Shown here piece after piece: positions 48,792 through 57,901 of a stretch of 64,000 bases of DNA. Positions within the stretch are counted from its first letter, which is position 1, and each line of letters begins with the position of its first letter. This stretch comes from Phenylobacterium sp. (GTDB taxonomy: Bacteria > Pseudomonadota > Alphaproteobacteria > Caulobacterales > Caulobacteraceae): positions 157,693-221,692 of the forward strand of contig NZ_JAUSCJ010000041.1 in assembly GCF_030651185.1 (NCBI RefSeq), written 5' to 3'. The notes beneath the pieces are model-generated. The model was not told the DNA's origin. It saw only the letters and a program-made list of their open reading frames with translations, and ran no database searches. The position numbers and the translations under genes are program-made.

Positions 48792-49328
48792 ATGAGCTTC
48801 AGCACCAAGCACGCCCTTCGACTGGCGCTTGTCACCACCGCGGCTCTGTCCATGGCCGCCTGCGCCAGCAAGCCCAAGCCCGGTCCGGGCGTCGGCCCTG
48901 GCCCCGGCCCCGGCTATCCGTCGCAACCGGGCCCTGGCCCGGGCGTCGGGAACGTGGTCCCCGGCTCGATCCAGGACTTCGTCGTCAACATCGGCGACCG
49001 GGTCTATTTCGACTTCGACCAGTACGACATCCGCTCCGACGCCGGCCCGGTGCTGGACGCCCAGTCCCAGTGGCTGATGCGCTATCCCAGCGTGATGGTG
49101 CGCATCGAAGGCAATGCCGACGAACGCGGCACCCGGGAATACAACCTGGCGCTTGGCGCCCGCCGCGCCAACTCGGTCCGGGAATATCTGGTGAGCCGCG
49201 GCGTTTCGCCGGCGCGGATCTCCACGGTGTCCTTCGGCAAGGAACGCCCGATCGATCCGGGCACCAGCGAGGACGCCTATCAGCGCAACCGGAACGGCCA
49301 CACCGCCATCACCGGCGGCGCGCGCTAA
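48792..49328 (+). CDS. pal: Peptidoglycan-associated lipoprotein Pal
   Basis: Lipobox LSMAAC; OmpA-like VYFDFDQYDIRSDA...IEGNADERGTREYNLALGARRANSVREYL. Confidence 0.97.
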   Translation: MSFSTKHALRLALVTTAALSMAACASKPKPGPGVGPGPGPGYPSQPGPGPGVGNVVPGSIQDFVVNIGDRVYFDFDQYDIRSDAGPVLDAQSQWLMRYPSVMVRIEGNADERGTREYNLALGARRANSVREYLVSRGVSPARISTVSFGKERPIDPGTSEDAYQRNRNGHTAITGGAR

Positions 49329-49357
49329 GAGCTGAAGTTCAGTTCGAGGAGAGTGCG

Positions 49358-49387
49358 AGAGGGGTCCCCGCAGCGGGACCCCTCTTT
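49358..49387 (+). terminator. Rho-independent terminator-like hairpin after pal
   Basis: AGAGGGGTCCC-CGCAGC-GGGACCCCTCT followed by TT. Confidence 0.7.
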
Positions 49388-49452
49388 GCGTTCTGGACTA
49401 ATCCTTTGGACGGGCCCCAATTTGGCCCACCCGACCTGAAGATGATGACCGC

Positions 49453-50301
49453 ATGACCCTTCGCCGCCTCGCCCTCGCCTCCGCCGCCGTCCTGACCCTG
49501 GTCAGCGCCGCGCCCGCCCTGGCCCAGACCCCCATCGATCCCCTGGACGCCCGCGACGCCCGGCGCCTGGACCGCATGGAACAGGTGATGCGCGAGCTGC
49601 GGTCCATCGTCTTCCAGGGCCGCGACTCCGGAAAGCCGGTGGTCGTGCAGCCCGCCGAGACCGACTACCAGCTGCAGGAACTGACCCGGCGCATCGCCGA
49701 CCTTGAACAGGCCCTGACCCGGGTAAACGGCCAGCTCGAGACCACCAACCACGACCTGGAACTGGTCAAGCGCGACGCCGAGGCCGTGAAGCGCGACAAC
49801 AAGGCCCTGGCCGACCGCCTGGGCGGCGTCGAGCAGCGCCAGGTCGCCCCCGCGCCTGACACCCCGGCGCCGGACCTCGCCGGCGGCTCGGCCTACGCCG
49901 CCGCCCCGGTCCAGACCGCGTCGGAGGCGTTCACCGCCGCCCGCCAGCTGATGCTCGGCGGCGACTACACCGGCGCGGAAGAGGCGTTCCGCGACTATGT
50001 CGGCCGCTATGAGGACAGCGCCAAGGCGCCGGAGGCCCGCTACTGGCTGGGCAAGACTCTGGCCGCCCGCGGCGCCAACGCCGACGCGGCCCAGGCCTAT
50101 ATCGGCGCGATCCGTGGCTGGCCCGCCACCGCCTGGGCGCCCGACGCCACGGTGGAACTGGCCCGTTCGCTGGTGGCCATCAAGAAGCCCACCGACGCCT
50201 GCCAGATCCTGGGCGAGTTCGACCGCCGCTATCCCAAGGCGACCGCCGCCGTGAAGGACCGCGCCACCGCCGCCCGGACCCAGGCCAAGTGCGCGGTCTG
50301 A
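49453..50301 (+). CDS. cpoB: Tol-Pal system coordination protein CpoB/YbgF
   Basis: Coiled-coil N-terminus and TPR region FTAARQLMLGGDYTGAEEAFRDYVGRYEDSAKAPEARYWLGKTLAARG. Confidence 0.92.
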   Translation: MTLRRLALASAAVLTLVSAAPALAQTPIDPLDARDARRLDRMEQVMRELRSIVFQGRDSGKPVVVQPAETDYQLQELTRRIADLEQALTRVNGQLETTNHDLELVKRDAEAVKRDNKALADRLGGVEQRQVAPAPDTPAPDLAGGSAYAAAPVQTASEAFTAARQLMLGGDYTGAEEAFRDYVGRYEDSAKAPEARYWLGKTLAARGANADAAQAYIGAIRGWPATAWAPDATVELARSLVAIKKPTDACQILGEFDRRYPKATAAVKDRATAARTQAKCAV

Positions 50302-51509
50302 CCGCCGCCGTCCACGAGGTTCTAGACCGCCGACTGCTGAGCGCCTCCCTCGCGCCGATCGCCCTGGCGCTTTCGGGGGGCGGGGATTCCCTGGCCCTGG
50401 CCCTGATCGCCGCCGACTGGGCCCGGGCCCACGGGCGGCGCCTGCTGATCCTCACCGTCGACCATCGCCTGCGCCCTGAAAGCGCCGCCTGGACCCAGGC
50501 CTGCGCCGCCACCGCCGACCGGCTCGGCGCGGACTTTCAGGCGCTCGCCTGGGAGGGCGACAAGCCCGCCACCGGCCTGCCCGCCGCGGCGCGGGCCGCC
50601 CGGCACCGCCTGATCGCCGACGCCGCCCGCACGGCGAGCGCGAAGGTGGTCCTGATGGGCCACACCGCCAGCGACCGCCTGGAGGCCGCCGCGATGCGTC
50701 AGGCCGGCGCCACGACCCCGAGCCCGCGGGAATGGGCCCCGTCGCCCGCCTGGCCCGAGGGCCGCGGCGTCTTCCTGCTGCGACCGATGCTCGCCCAGAC
50801 CCGCGCCGAGCTCCGCGTCTGGCTGGCGGCCCACGGCGAGACCTGGATCGAGGACCCCGCCAACGAGGATAGCCGCTTCGCCCGGGCTCGCGCTCGGGCG
50901 GGCCTGACGGGCATCGAGACCGACGACATCGCAATGGCTCCGGACCTCGCCGATCTCGCCGGCGCCGTGACCGATCTGGCGGGCGGGCTCGGCCTGCCCC
51001 GCGAGCGCCTGCGGGAGGCGTCACAGGCCTTCCTCGCCGCCGCCTGCCTCTGCGCCGCCGGAACCAGTCGGCCGCCCCGTGGCGCCCGCCTTGAGCGTCT
51101 TGCGGAGGCGCTCAGGGGAGACGCCGACCTCACCGCCACCCTGGCCGGGGCGCGGATCGAGGCGGATGGGGACCAGGGGCGGTTCCTGCGCGAGGCGGGA
51201 GAGGCTCGGCGGGGCGGCCTCGCCGCCCTGACCCTGGCCGCCGGGGAGACCGACGTCTGGGACGGGCGCCTCGAGATCACCGCCGCGCGGCCGCTGACCA
51301 TCCGGGCCCTGACCGGCCACGCCGCCGGGCTCTCGCGCCTTCAGCGCGCGGCCCTGCAGCGTCTGCCGGCCGGCGCGCGGGGCGCGCTGCCCTTCATCGA
51401 CGGCGAAGGCTCGCCCCTGCTGGCGGCGATCCCGGGGGTCTCGGCGCGTCCCCTGGCCCTGGACCGCCTGCGGGCGGTCTGTGGCGTCATGCAAATGGAA
51501 CCGGCCTAG
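50289..51509 (+). CDS. tilS: tRNA(Ile)-lysidine synthetase
   Basis: P-loop-like LALSGGGDSLALALIAADWA; LTVDHRLRPES; MGHTASDRLE; WIEDPANEDSRFARARAR. Confidence 0.93.
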   Translation: MRGLTAAVHEVLDRRLLSASLAPIALALSGGGDSLALALIAADWARAHGRRLLILTVDHRLRPESAAWTQACAATADRLGADFQALAWEGDKPATGLPAAARAARHRLIADAARTASAKVVLMGHTASDRLEAAAMRQAGATTPSPREWAPSPAWPEGRGVFLLRPMLAQTRAELRVWLAAHGETWIEDPANEDSRFARARARAGLTGIETDDIAMAPDLADLAGAVTDLAGGLGLPRERLREASQAFLAAACLCAAGTSRPPRGARLERLAEALRGDADLTATLAGARIEADGDQGRFLREAGEARRGGLAALTLAAGETDVWDGRLEITAARPLTIRALTGHAAGLSRLQRAALQRLPAGARGALPFIDGEGSPLLAAIPGVSARPLALDRLRAVCGVMQMEPA

Positions 51510-52369
51510 CCCGCCATCACGTGCTCGATCCCGACGATGATCGGATCGGCGAAACGCTTGCCCAGCAGGGTCGAGTGGTTGGCGCCGGCGATGTCGGCGA
51601 CATAGCCGCGGGCCGAGGCGTGGGCCGGGGCGGCCTGGATCGCCTTCAGGCGCGCGGGCAATCGCGTGGCCCCGGCATTGACCACCGCCACCGGCAGGTC
51701 GGGACGATAGTGGCCGATCTCGCGGCCCTGCGCCGAGGTCGCCGCCCAATGGACCACCTCCTCCGCCGACCAGTGGGCGTGGCTGGCCAGGCCGTAGATG
51801 CGGCGCTTCTCGATGGAGGCCTCGCCCTCCAGGCCGATCTTGTCGCCGACCACCAGGGCGAACGGCTTCATGAAGCCAAGGCCGGACCAGCGGCCGACCA
51901 GCCTCATGGCGTTGCGGAAGCCGTTGATCACGCGGGCGGCGCCGGGACTCTCGATGGTCTCCGGCGTGACGGCGTCCACCAGCACCACGCCGGCCACCCG
52001 GTCATGGTTGCGGCCGACGAACACCCGCAGCAGCAGGCCGCCCATGGAATGGCCCACGAGGATCAGCGGGCCAGCCTCGCCCACATGAGCCAGCAGGATC
52101 TCCAGGTCGATGGCGATGGCCCGGCCGTCGCGGGGCCGGGGGCCCGGATCGGAATAGCCGAGACCCGCCCGGTCATAGGCCAGGCTGCGCAGGCCCTTGT
52201 CGGCCAGACGCTGCTGGACGACCGCCCAGTCGGCGGCGCAGCCGAAGGCGCCACACTCCAAGACGATCAGCGGCCGGGAGCTCTCAGGTCCCGCCCGCAC
52301 AGCGCGCAACCGCCGCCCGCCGATGTCGACGAGCTCTCCGCGCGTGGGATGGAAACCCGCCTTGGCCAT
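51506..52369 (-). CDS. Alpha/beta-fold hydrolase
   Basis: LILVGHSMGGLLLRVFVGRN nucleophile elbow; VLECGAFGCAADW. Confidence 0.9.
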   Translation of the reverse strand: MAKAGFHPTRGELVDIGGRRLRAVRAGPESSRPLIVLECGAFGCAADWAVVQQRLADKGLRSLAYDRAGLGYSDPGPRPRDGRAIAIDLEILLAHVGEAGPLILVGHSMGGLLLRVFVGRNHDRVAGVVLVDAVTPETIESPGAARVINGFRNAMRLVGRWSGLGFMKPFALVVGDKIGLEGEASIEKRRIYGLASHAHWSAEEVVHWAATSAQGREIGHYRPDLPVAVVNAGATRLPARLKAIQAAPAHASARGYVADIAGANHSTLLGKRFADPIIVGIEHVMAG

Positions 52370-52416
52370 GGGCGAGACCTAGGCGCCGCCCAGGTCTCAC
52401 GCAAGTCCGTTTGGGG

Positions 52417-52920
52417 CTATTTCCAGACAACCGTTTGCGGCGCCTCGGAGGGGCCGTAGTCGATCTCCACCCGGGTCACCGCCTTGGCGCCGGCCGGCAC
52501 GTCGAAGGGGGCGCGGGGGGTGGTGGGCTTCAAGGCCACCGGCGCGCCGCCATCGAAAGAGACCCGCACATTGCGCACCCCGGTTTCCGGATTGGCCAGG
52601 AAGCCCGGCTGGTCGGCCGCGGCGCCGGTCTCGGTGACCACGAAGAAGCGCTTGGTCTGGCTGGCGCCGGCGTACCACATGATATTCAGCTGCCGCCCCC
52701 CCACCCGCCAGTTCGGGGTCATGGCCACGGTCGCGACCGAGCCCTTGGTCTTGATCTCGACGCTCTGGGCCGGAAGGATGCCGTGGGCGCCCTCGGCGGT
52801 GGACAGCGCCAGACTCGCCGGCGCCGCCGGAGCCGCGGGTTCGCTCTTCCCGCAGGCGGCGAGAGAACTGCTCAGTAGAAGGACGGACGCGAGCGCAAGC
52901 CCGCTGAAGCCTGAACGCAT
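52417..52920 (-). CDS. Putative lipoprotein of unknown function
   Basis: MRSGFSGLALASVLLLSSSLAACGKSE lipobox; no family recognised. Confidence 0.65.
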   Translation of the reverse strand: MRSGFSGLALASVLLLSSSLAACGKSEPAAPAAPASLALSTAEGAHGILPAQSVEIKTKGSVATVAMTPNWRVGGRQLNIMWYAGASQTKRFFVVTETGAAADQPGFLANPETGVRNVRVSFDGGAPVALKPTTPRAPFDVPAGAKAVTRVEIDYGPSEAPQTVVWK

Positions 52921-53036
52921 GGGTCGTTTCCTCGTTTTTATGACACGAGGATGGGCAGAAGCTTGGCCACACACAAGGCCGTGCGCGGAACCCTTACAGG
53001 GGCTAGGTTTGCGGTCCCAGGGAGAGGAATTCGACC

Positions 53037-53438
53037 ATGCTGAGGCTGATTCTGGCGGTGATTCTCGGGCCCCTGATCGGGCTTGTCGTGCTGGGCACCG
53101 TCGACGGCGCGGCCAACACGATCTTCCCGCCGCCGGCCGGCGTGAACCTCACCGATCCTGCGGCCATCCGCGCGGCCACCGCGGTCCTGCCCTTCGGCGC
53201 GCAGGTCGGCGCCATTCTGGCCTGGCTGCTGGGGGCGCTGGGCGGCGCCTGGAGCGCCAACCTGATCGCCGGACGCCGGGCCCTGGCCGGCCGCATCGTC
53301 AGCGGCCTGTTCCTGGCCTTCGCCGCCTGGACGATGGCCACGACCGCCTATCCGCTGTGGACGCGGGTGGGCCTTGTGATCGCAGTGCTGATTGCGGCCG
53401 TGGCGGCGGACCGCGCCTCAGGCAAGGCTAGGAATTAG
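53037..53438 (+). CDS. Small membrane protein of unknown function
   Basis: MLRLILAVILGPLIGLVVLGTVDGAANTIFPPP... with predicted TM segments. Confidence 0.65.
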   Translation: MLRLILAVILGPLIGLVVLGTVDGAANTIFPPPAGVNLTDPAAIRAATAVLPFGAQVGAILAWLLGALGGAWSANLIAGRRALAGRIVSGLFLAFAAWTMATTAYPLWTRVGLVIAVLIAAVAADRASGKARN

Positions 53439-54204
53439 CGGCGAAGGTCAGGGTCTCGCGGACCCGCTTGCCCTTCTTGGACTTCTTGCCCTTGCCGGCC
53501 TTGGCCTCCATCAGCGCCTTCTTGCTCTCCGGAATCTCGGAGACCGTGGCCAGGCGCACGCGGGGCGAGACATAGGCGCCGAGCTTGATGGGCAGGTCGG
53601 CCTTGGTGGCGAATTCGCGGCCAATGAAGACCAGCGGGTTCAACGGCTTGCCGTCCTGGCGGATCTCGAAGTGGACGTGCGGGCCGGTGGAGGTGCCTGT
53701 CGAGCCCATGCGGCCCACCGTCCTGCCGGCCTCGACGTAGCTTCCCTTCTTCACGCCGCGCTCGATCTTGCCGAGGTGGGAGTAGAAGCTCGTCAGGCCC
53801 ACGCCGTGCTCGACCTCGACATAGCGGCCATAGGAAGGGCTCTCGCCAGAGCGTTTCACGATGCCGTCGGACACCGCGACCACGCGGGTCCCGGTGGGCC
53901 CGGCGATATCGACGCCCTCATGCAGGCGGCCGCGGTCTTCCCAGGGCAGGCGACGCAGGCCGAAGGGGGAGTTGATCTTCTCACCCGGAACCGGATTGCC
54001 GCACTCGAAGGCCGGCGGCGGGGCCGGCGGCGCGGCGTCCTCGACCGGAGCCTCGACGACAACGGGCTTGCTCTCGGGCTTGGCGACATTGGGCAGGGCC
54101 GCATAGGCGACCGTGGCGACTCCCAGGGCCAGGGCGCCGGCGAAGGCAGCCTCCAGGCCGAAATGGCGCACGCGGTCTTTTGTCGGCAAGAACTTCGAAA
54201 ACAA
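53428..54204 (-). CDS. M23 family metallopeptidase (LysM-less, membrane-anchored)
   Basis: INSPFGLRRLPWEDRGRLHEGVDIAGPTGTRVVAVSDGIV...GSTGTSTGPHVHFEIRQDGKPLNPL. Confidence 0.93.
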   Translation of the reverse strand: MFSKFLPTKDRVRHFGLEAAFAGALALGVATVAYAALPNVAKPESKPVVVEAPVEDAAPPAPPPAFECGNPVPGEKINSPFGLRRLPWEDRGRLHEGVDIAGPTGTRVVAVSDGIVKRSGESPSYGRYVEVEHGVGLTSFYSHLGKIERGVKKGSYVEAGRTVGRMGSTGTSTGPHVHFEIRQDGKPLNPLVFIGREFATKADLPIKLGAYVSPRVRLATVSEIPESKKALMEAKAGKGKKSKKGKRVRETLTFAANS

Positions 54205-54437
54205 GCGGAACCTCTTCCAGTACAGTCGAGCTTAAAAAGCGTCCGCTAGAGGTGTGCGGACCAGCTTCGACCATTTCCCACGGATGTGCGTGGGCTAGAT
54301 GCCGGGGCTTTTGGACGAAAAAGCGGCAGGGTTAATGATTTACCTTTGACCTATTGTCGCGGCGGCGAACGAAGCGCCACCATAGAGTCCACTGGTAAAC
54401 GGTGTTCTTACAAACCTGCGGCAAATTGGCAGGAAGC

Positions 54438-54470
54438 CGCCGCCGGGTCCTTGCGAAGACTCCGGCGGCG
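54438..54470 (-). terminator. Hairpin downstream of pntB
   Basis: CGCCGCCGG-N15-CCGGCGGCG just past the pntB stop. Confidence 0.45.
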
Positions 54471-54485
54471 CGCGGTGGTGACCGC

Positions 54486-55910
54486 TCAGAGACCCTTGAG
54501 GATCCCCTCGACCATCTTCTTGGCGTCCCCGAACAACATCATGGTGTTGTCGCGGAAGAAGAGTTCGTTCTCGACCCCGGCATAGCCGGAGCTCATGCCA
54601 CGCTTCACGAACAGCACGGTGCGGGCCTTTTCGACATCCAGGATCGGCATGCCGTAGATGGCGCTGGTGGGGTCGGTCTTGGCGGCCGGGTTGGTGACGT
54701 CGTTGGCGCCGATCACGAAGGCCACGTCGGCGCTGGCGAACTCGGCGTTGATGTCCTCCAGCTCGAAGACCTCGTCATAGGACACATTGGCCTCGGCCAG
54801 CAGCACGTTCATGTGCCCGGGCATCCGGCCGGCGACGGGGTGGATGGCGTACTTCACCTCCACGCCCTCTTCCTTCAGCTTGTCGCCCATTTCGCGCAGG
54901 GCATGCTGGGCCTGGCTGACGGCCATGCCGTAGCCGGGGACGATGATCACCTTGGAGGCGTTCTTCATGATGAAGGCCGCGTCCTCGGCCGAGCCCTGCT
55001 TGACCGGCCGGGTCTCGACCTTGCCGCCGCTGGCCGCGGCCGCGTCATCAGCCCCGAACCCGCCCAGGATCACGGAGATGAAGCTGCGGTTCATCGCCTT
55101 GCACATGATGTAGCTGAGGATCGCGCCGGACGAGCCCACGAGCGCGCCGGTGATGATCAGGGTCACGTTCTCGAGCGTGAAGCCGAGGGCCGCCGCCGCC
55201 CAGCCGGAATAGCTGTTCAGCATGGAGACCACGACGGGCATGTCGGCGCCGCCGATGGGGATGATCAGGGTGATCCCGATCAGCAGGCTGAGGAAGAGGA
55301 TCGCCCAGAAGGCCCAGATGACCTCAGGCTGCCCGCCCCCCATCACCAGCACCACCACCAGGGCGACGATGGCCAGCGCGATAACGATGTTCAGCAGGTG
55401 GCGTCCCGGCAGCATGATCGGCGCGCCGCTCATATTGCCGTTCAGCTTCAGGGCCGCGATGATCGAGCCGGTCAGGGTCACGGCCCCAATGGCCAGGCCG
55501 AGCGACAACTCCACCAGGGAGTTGATGTGGATCGTGCCGTCTTCGCCGAGGATGCCATAGGCGGCGGGCGTGTAGATGGCGGCGACAGCCACCAGACAGG
55601 CCGCGGCGCCCACCAGGCTGTGGAAGGTGGCCACCAGCTGCGGCATGGAGGTCATGGCGACCTTGCGGGCGATCACCGCGCCGACCGTGCCGCCGATGGC
55701 GACGCCGCCGACGATCAGGCCCAGCGTGATGGTGTCCAGCGCCTGTTGGCCCCAGAGGGTCAGCAGGGTGGTGCCCACCGCGATGGCCATCCCGATCATG
55801 CCGTTGCGGTTGCCCGCCTGGCTGGTGGTGGGGCTGGACAGGCCGCGCAGGGCAAGGATGAAGAGGACGCCCGAGACGATGTAGGCGATGGCCGCGAGAT
55901 TGGCGTTCAC
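54486..55910 (-). CDS. pntB: NAD(P) transhydrogenase subunit beta
   Basis: MNANLAAIAYIVSGVLFILALRGLSSPTTSQAGNRNGMIGM...VIIVPGYGMAVSQAQHALREM. Confidence 0.97.
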   Translation of the reverse strand: MNANLAAIAYIVSGVLFILALRGLSSPTTSQAGNRNGMIGMAIAVGTTLLTLWGQQALDTITLGLIVGGVAIGGTVGAVIARKVAMTSMPQLVATFHSLVGAAACLVAVAAIYTPAAYGILGEDGTIHINSLVELSLGLAIGAVTLTGSIIAALKLNGNMSGAPIMLPGRHLLNIVIALAIVALVVVLVMGGGQPEVIWAFWAILFLSLLIGITLIIPIGGADMPVVVSMLNSYSGWAAAALGFTLENVTLIITGALVGSSGAILSYIMCKAMNRSFISVILGGFGADDAAAASGGKVETRPVKQGSAEDAAFIMKNASKVIIVPGYGMAVSQAQHALREMGDKLKEEGVEVKYAIHPVAGRMPGHMNVLLAEANVSYDEVFELEDINAEFASADVAFVIGANDVTNPAAKTDPTSAIYGMPILDVEKARTVLFVKRGMSSGYAGVENELFFRDNTMMLFGDAKKMVEGILKGL

Positions 55911-56251
55911 TTCGCGGCGTCCTTCTGCACGGGCTTGTCCTTCTTCTTGTACATGGCCAGCATCCGCTGGGTGACCAGGAAGCCGCCGAAGATGTTCACC
56001 GCGGCGAAGGCGGCGGCGATGGCGCCGGCCCCTTTCGAGATCATCACGTTCTGGGTCAGGCCCGCATCAGGCCCGCCGCTGGCGGCGGCGGCCAGCAGGG
56101 CGCCGACGATGATCACCGAGGAGATGGCGTTGGTCACCGCCATCAGCGGGGTGTGCAGGGCGGGGGTCACACTCCAGACGACATAGTAGCCGACGAAGAT
56201 CGCCAGCACGAAGATCGCCAGGCGGAAGACTGTGGGATCGACGGCTTCCAT
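55907..56251 (-). CDS. pntAB: NAD(P) transhydrogenase alpha-2 subunit (membrane part)
   Basis: TPALHTPLMAVTNAISSVIIVGALLAAA; VNIFGGFLVTQRMLAMYKKK. Confidence 0.95.
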   Translation of the reverse strand: MEAVDPTVFRLAIFVLAIFVGYYVVWSVTPALHTPLMAVTNAISSVIIVGALLAAAASGGPDAGLTQNVMISKGAGAIAAAFAAVNIFGGFLVTQRMLAMYKKKDKPVQKDAAK

Positions 56252-56268
56252 CGTTTCCTCCTTGGGAT

Positions 56269-57402
56269 CTAGCTGTTGAGCGCGGGGTGGACGACCTTGC
56301 CGCCCTGGGTGACCAGGGCCGCCTTGAGGATCTCGTCCTCCAGGTCGGGGGCGAACTTGCCCTCCTTGTCCAGCAGCAGGCCGGCGAAGGCGAACAGGTT
56401 GCGGGCGTAAAGGGCCGAGGCGTCTGTGGCGATACGGCCGGGCAGGTTGGCGACGCCGAGGATCTTGGCGCCGTTGGCGGTGACCGCCACCTCGCCCAGC
56501 TTGGCGCCGACGACATTGCCGCCCTGCTCGATGGCCAGGTCCACCAGGATCGAGCCGGGGCGCATGGAGGCCACCTGCTCGGCGCTCACCAGCTTGGGCG
56601 CCGGGCGGCCGGGGATCAGGGCGGTGGTGATGACGATGTCCTGTTTGGCGATGTGGCTGGACACCAGGGCCGCCTGCTTGGCCTGGTACTCGGCGCTCAT
56701 CTCCTTGGCGTAGCCGCCGGCGGTCTGGGCGTTCTTGAATTCCTCGTCCTCGACCGCCAGGAACTTGGCGCCGAGGCTCTCGACCTGTTCCTTGGTGGCG
56801 GGACGGACATCGGTAGCGGTGACGACAGCGCCCAGACGGCGCGCCGTGGCGATGGCCTGCAGGCCGGCGACGCCGACCCCCATCACGAAGACCTTGGCGG
56901 CGGCGACAGTGCCCGCCGCGGTCATCATCATCGGCATGGCCCGGCCATAAGCCTCGGCGGCCTCGATCACCGCGCGATAGCCCGCCAGGTTGGCCTGGGA
57001 GGACAGGGCGTCCATCACCTGGGCCCGGGTGATGCGCGGCACGAACTCCATGGCGAAGGCCGTCGCGCCCTTGGCGGCGATGGCGTTCAGCGCGTCCTTG
57101 TCCATGTGCGGGTTGAGCAGGGCCACGACGAGGGCGCCGGACTTCAGAGCCGCGATCTCGGCGGCCTCGGGGGCGCGGACCTTGAACAGGATGTCGGCCT
57201 TGCCGATGGCGGCCTTGGCGTCCTTGGCGATCTCGGCGCCGGCGGCCTGATAGTCGGCGTCGGGATAGGCCGCCGCCGTTCCGGCGCCGCTCTCGACCAC
57301 CACCGAGAATCCGGCGGCGATCAGCTTCTTCACCGTCTCGGGGACGGCGGCGACCCGGGTCTCGCCGGCGCGGCGTTCAGTGGTGACGGCTATGACGGCC
57401 AT
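56269..57402 (-). CDS. pntAA: NAD(P) transhydrogenase alpha-1 subunit
   Basis: ERRAGETRVAAVPETVKKLIAAGF; AGTVAAAKVFVMGVGVAGLQAIATARRLGA. Confidence 0.96.
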   Translation of the reverse strand: MAVIAVTTERRAGETRVAAVPETVKKLIAAGFSVVVESGAGTAAAYPDADYQAAGAEIAKDAKAAIGKADILFKVRAPEAAEIAALKSGALVVALLNPHMDKDALNAIAAKGATAFAMEFVPRITRAQVMDALSSQANLAGYRAVIEAAEAYGRAMPMMMTAAGTVAAAKVFVMGVGVAGLQAIATARRLGAVVTATDVRPATKEQVESLGAKFLAVEDEEFKNAQTAGGYAKEMSAEYQAKQAALVSSHIAKQDIVITTALIPGRPAPKLVSAEQVASMRPGSILVDLAIEQGGNVVGAKLGEVAVTANGAKILGVANLPGRIATDASALYARNLFAFAGLLLDKEGKFAPDLEDEILKAALVTQGGKVVHPALNS

Positions 57403-57586
57403 GCGCCTGTTTCCCCCAAGTCAGTGTTGGCCGGACCATACGGGGGGCAGGCTGAGCTTGTCCAGCTATCGACCTGGGATATCCGAACGTTTGTTTGAAT
57501 CACCCAAACGACATCGGGCGCGCCGAGGATCCGGCGCGCCCGACAGGTCTTTCAGGACGGCGCGCGGCGATCGCGCGCCAGCCACC

Positions 57587-57817
57587 TTAGTGTGCGGCGT
57601 CGGGCTTTTCGCGCAGGAAGACGACGCCCAGAACGGTCATAACGGCGGCGCTGATGAAGCCGGCCAGAAAGCCCGCGGGGGTGCAGAACCAGACCACCAG
57701 CAGCACCATCAGGGCGGCGATCGACAGCGAGCCCCACTTGGTCAGGCCGTTGAACAGGTTGAACGTCGCGACCTGCTCGGAAATGTCCATGTCGCCGCGG
57801 TGATATTCGGAAGCCAT
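57587..57817 (-). CDS. aa3-type cytochrome c oxidase subunit IV-like small protein
   Basis: MASEYHRGDMDISEQVATFNLFNGLTKWGSLSIAALMVLL, the characteristic alphaproteobacterial CoxIV-like pattern. Confidence 0.8.
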   Translation of the reverse strand: MASEYHRGDMDISEQVATFNLFNGLTKWGSLSIAALMVLLVVWFCTPAGFLAGFISAAVMTVLGVVFLREKPDAAH

Positions 57818-57901
57818 AGAAGGGCGTCTCTCAACTTGGGAAGCAATGGGAGAAAGCGGACCTACACGGTCCGCCCCGTCGGCTCAAGAGCGCCTTGTAT
57901 C

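Noticed and set aside
54205-54485. About 280-bp comparatively AT-rich gap between the M23 peptidase and pntB, considered for a small RNA or tRNA
   Set aside because: No tRNA-like cloverleaf or conserved RNA motif recognised; likely the M23 promoter and pntB terminator region.
54402-56186. 594-aa forward ORF, His/Asp/Gly-rich
   Set aside because: Antisense to pntB/pntAB, which are unambiguous; the His-rich look comes from reverse-complemented codons.
57514-57543. GC-rich hairpin TCGGGCGCGCC...GGCGCGCCCGA considered as a terminator after the CoxIV-like gene
   Set aside because: Stem is real but only a weak T-run follows on either strand; not enough to call a terminator.
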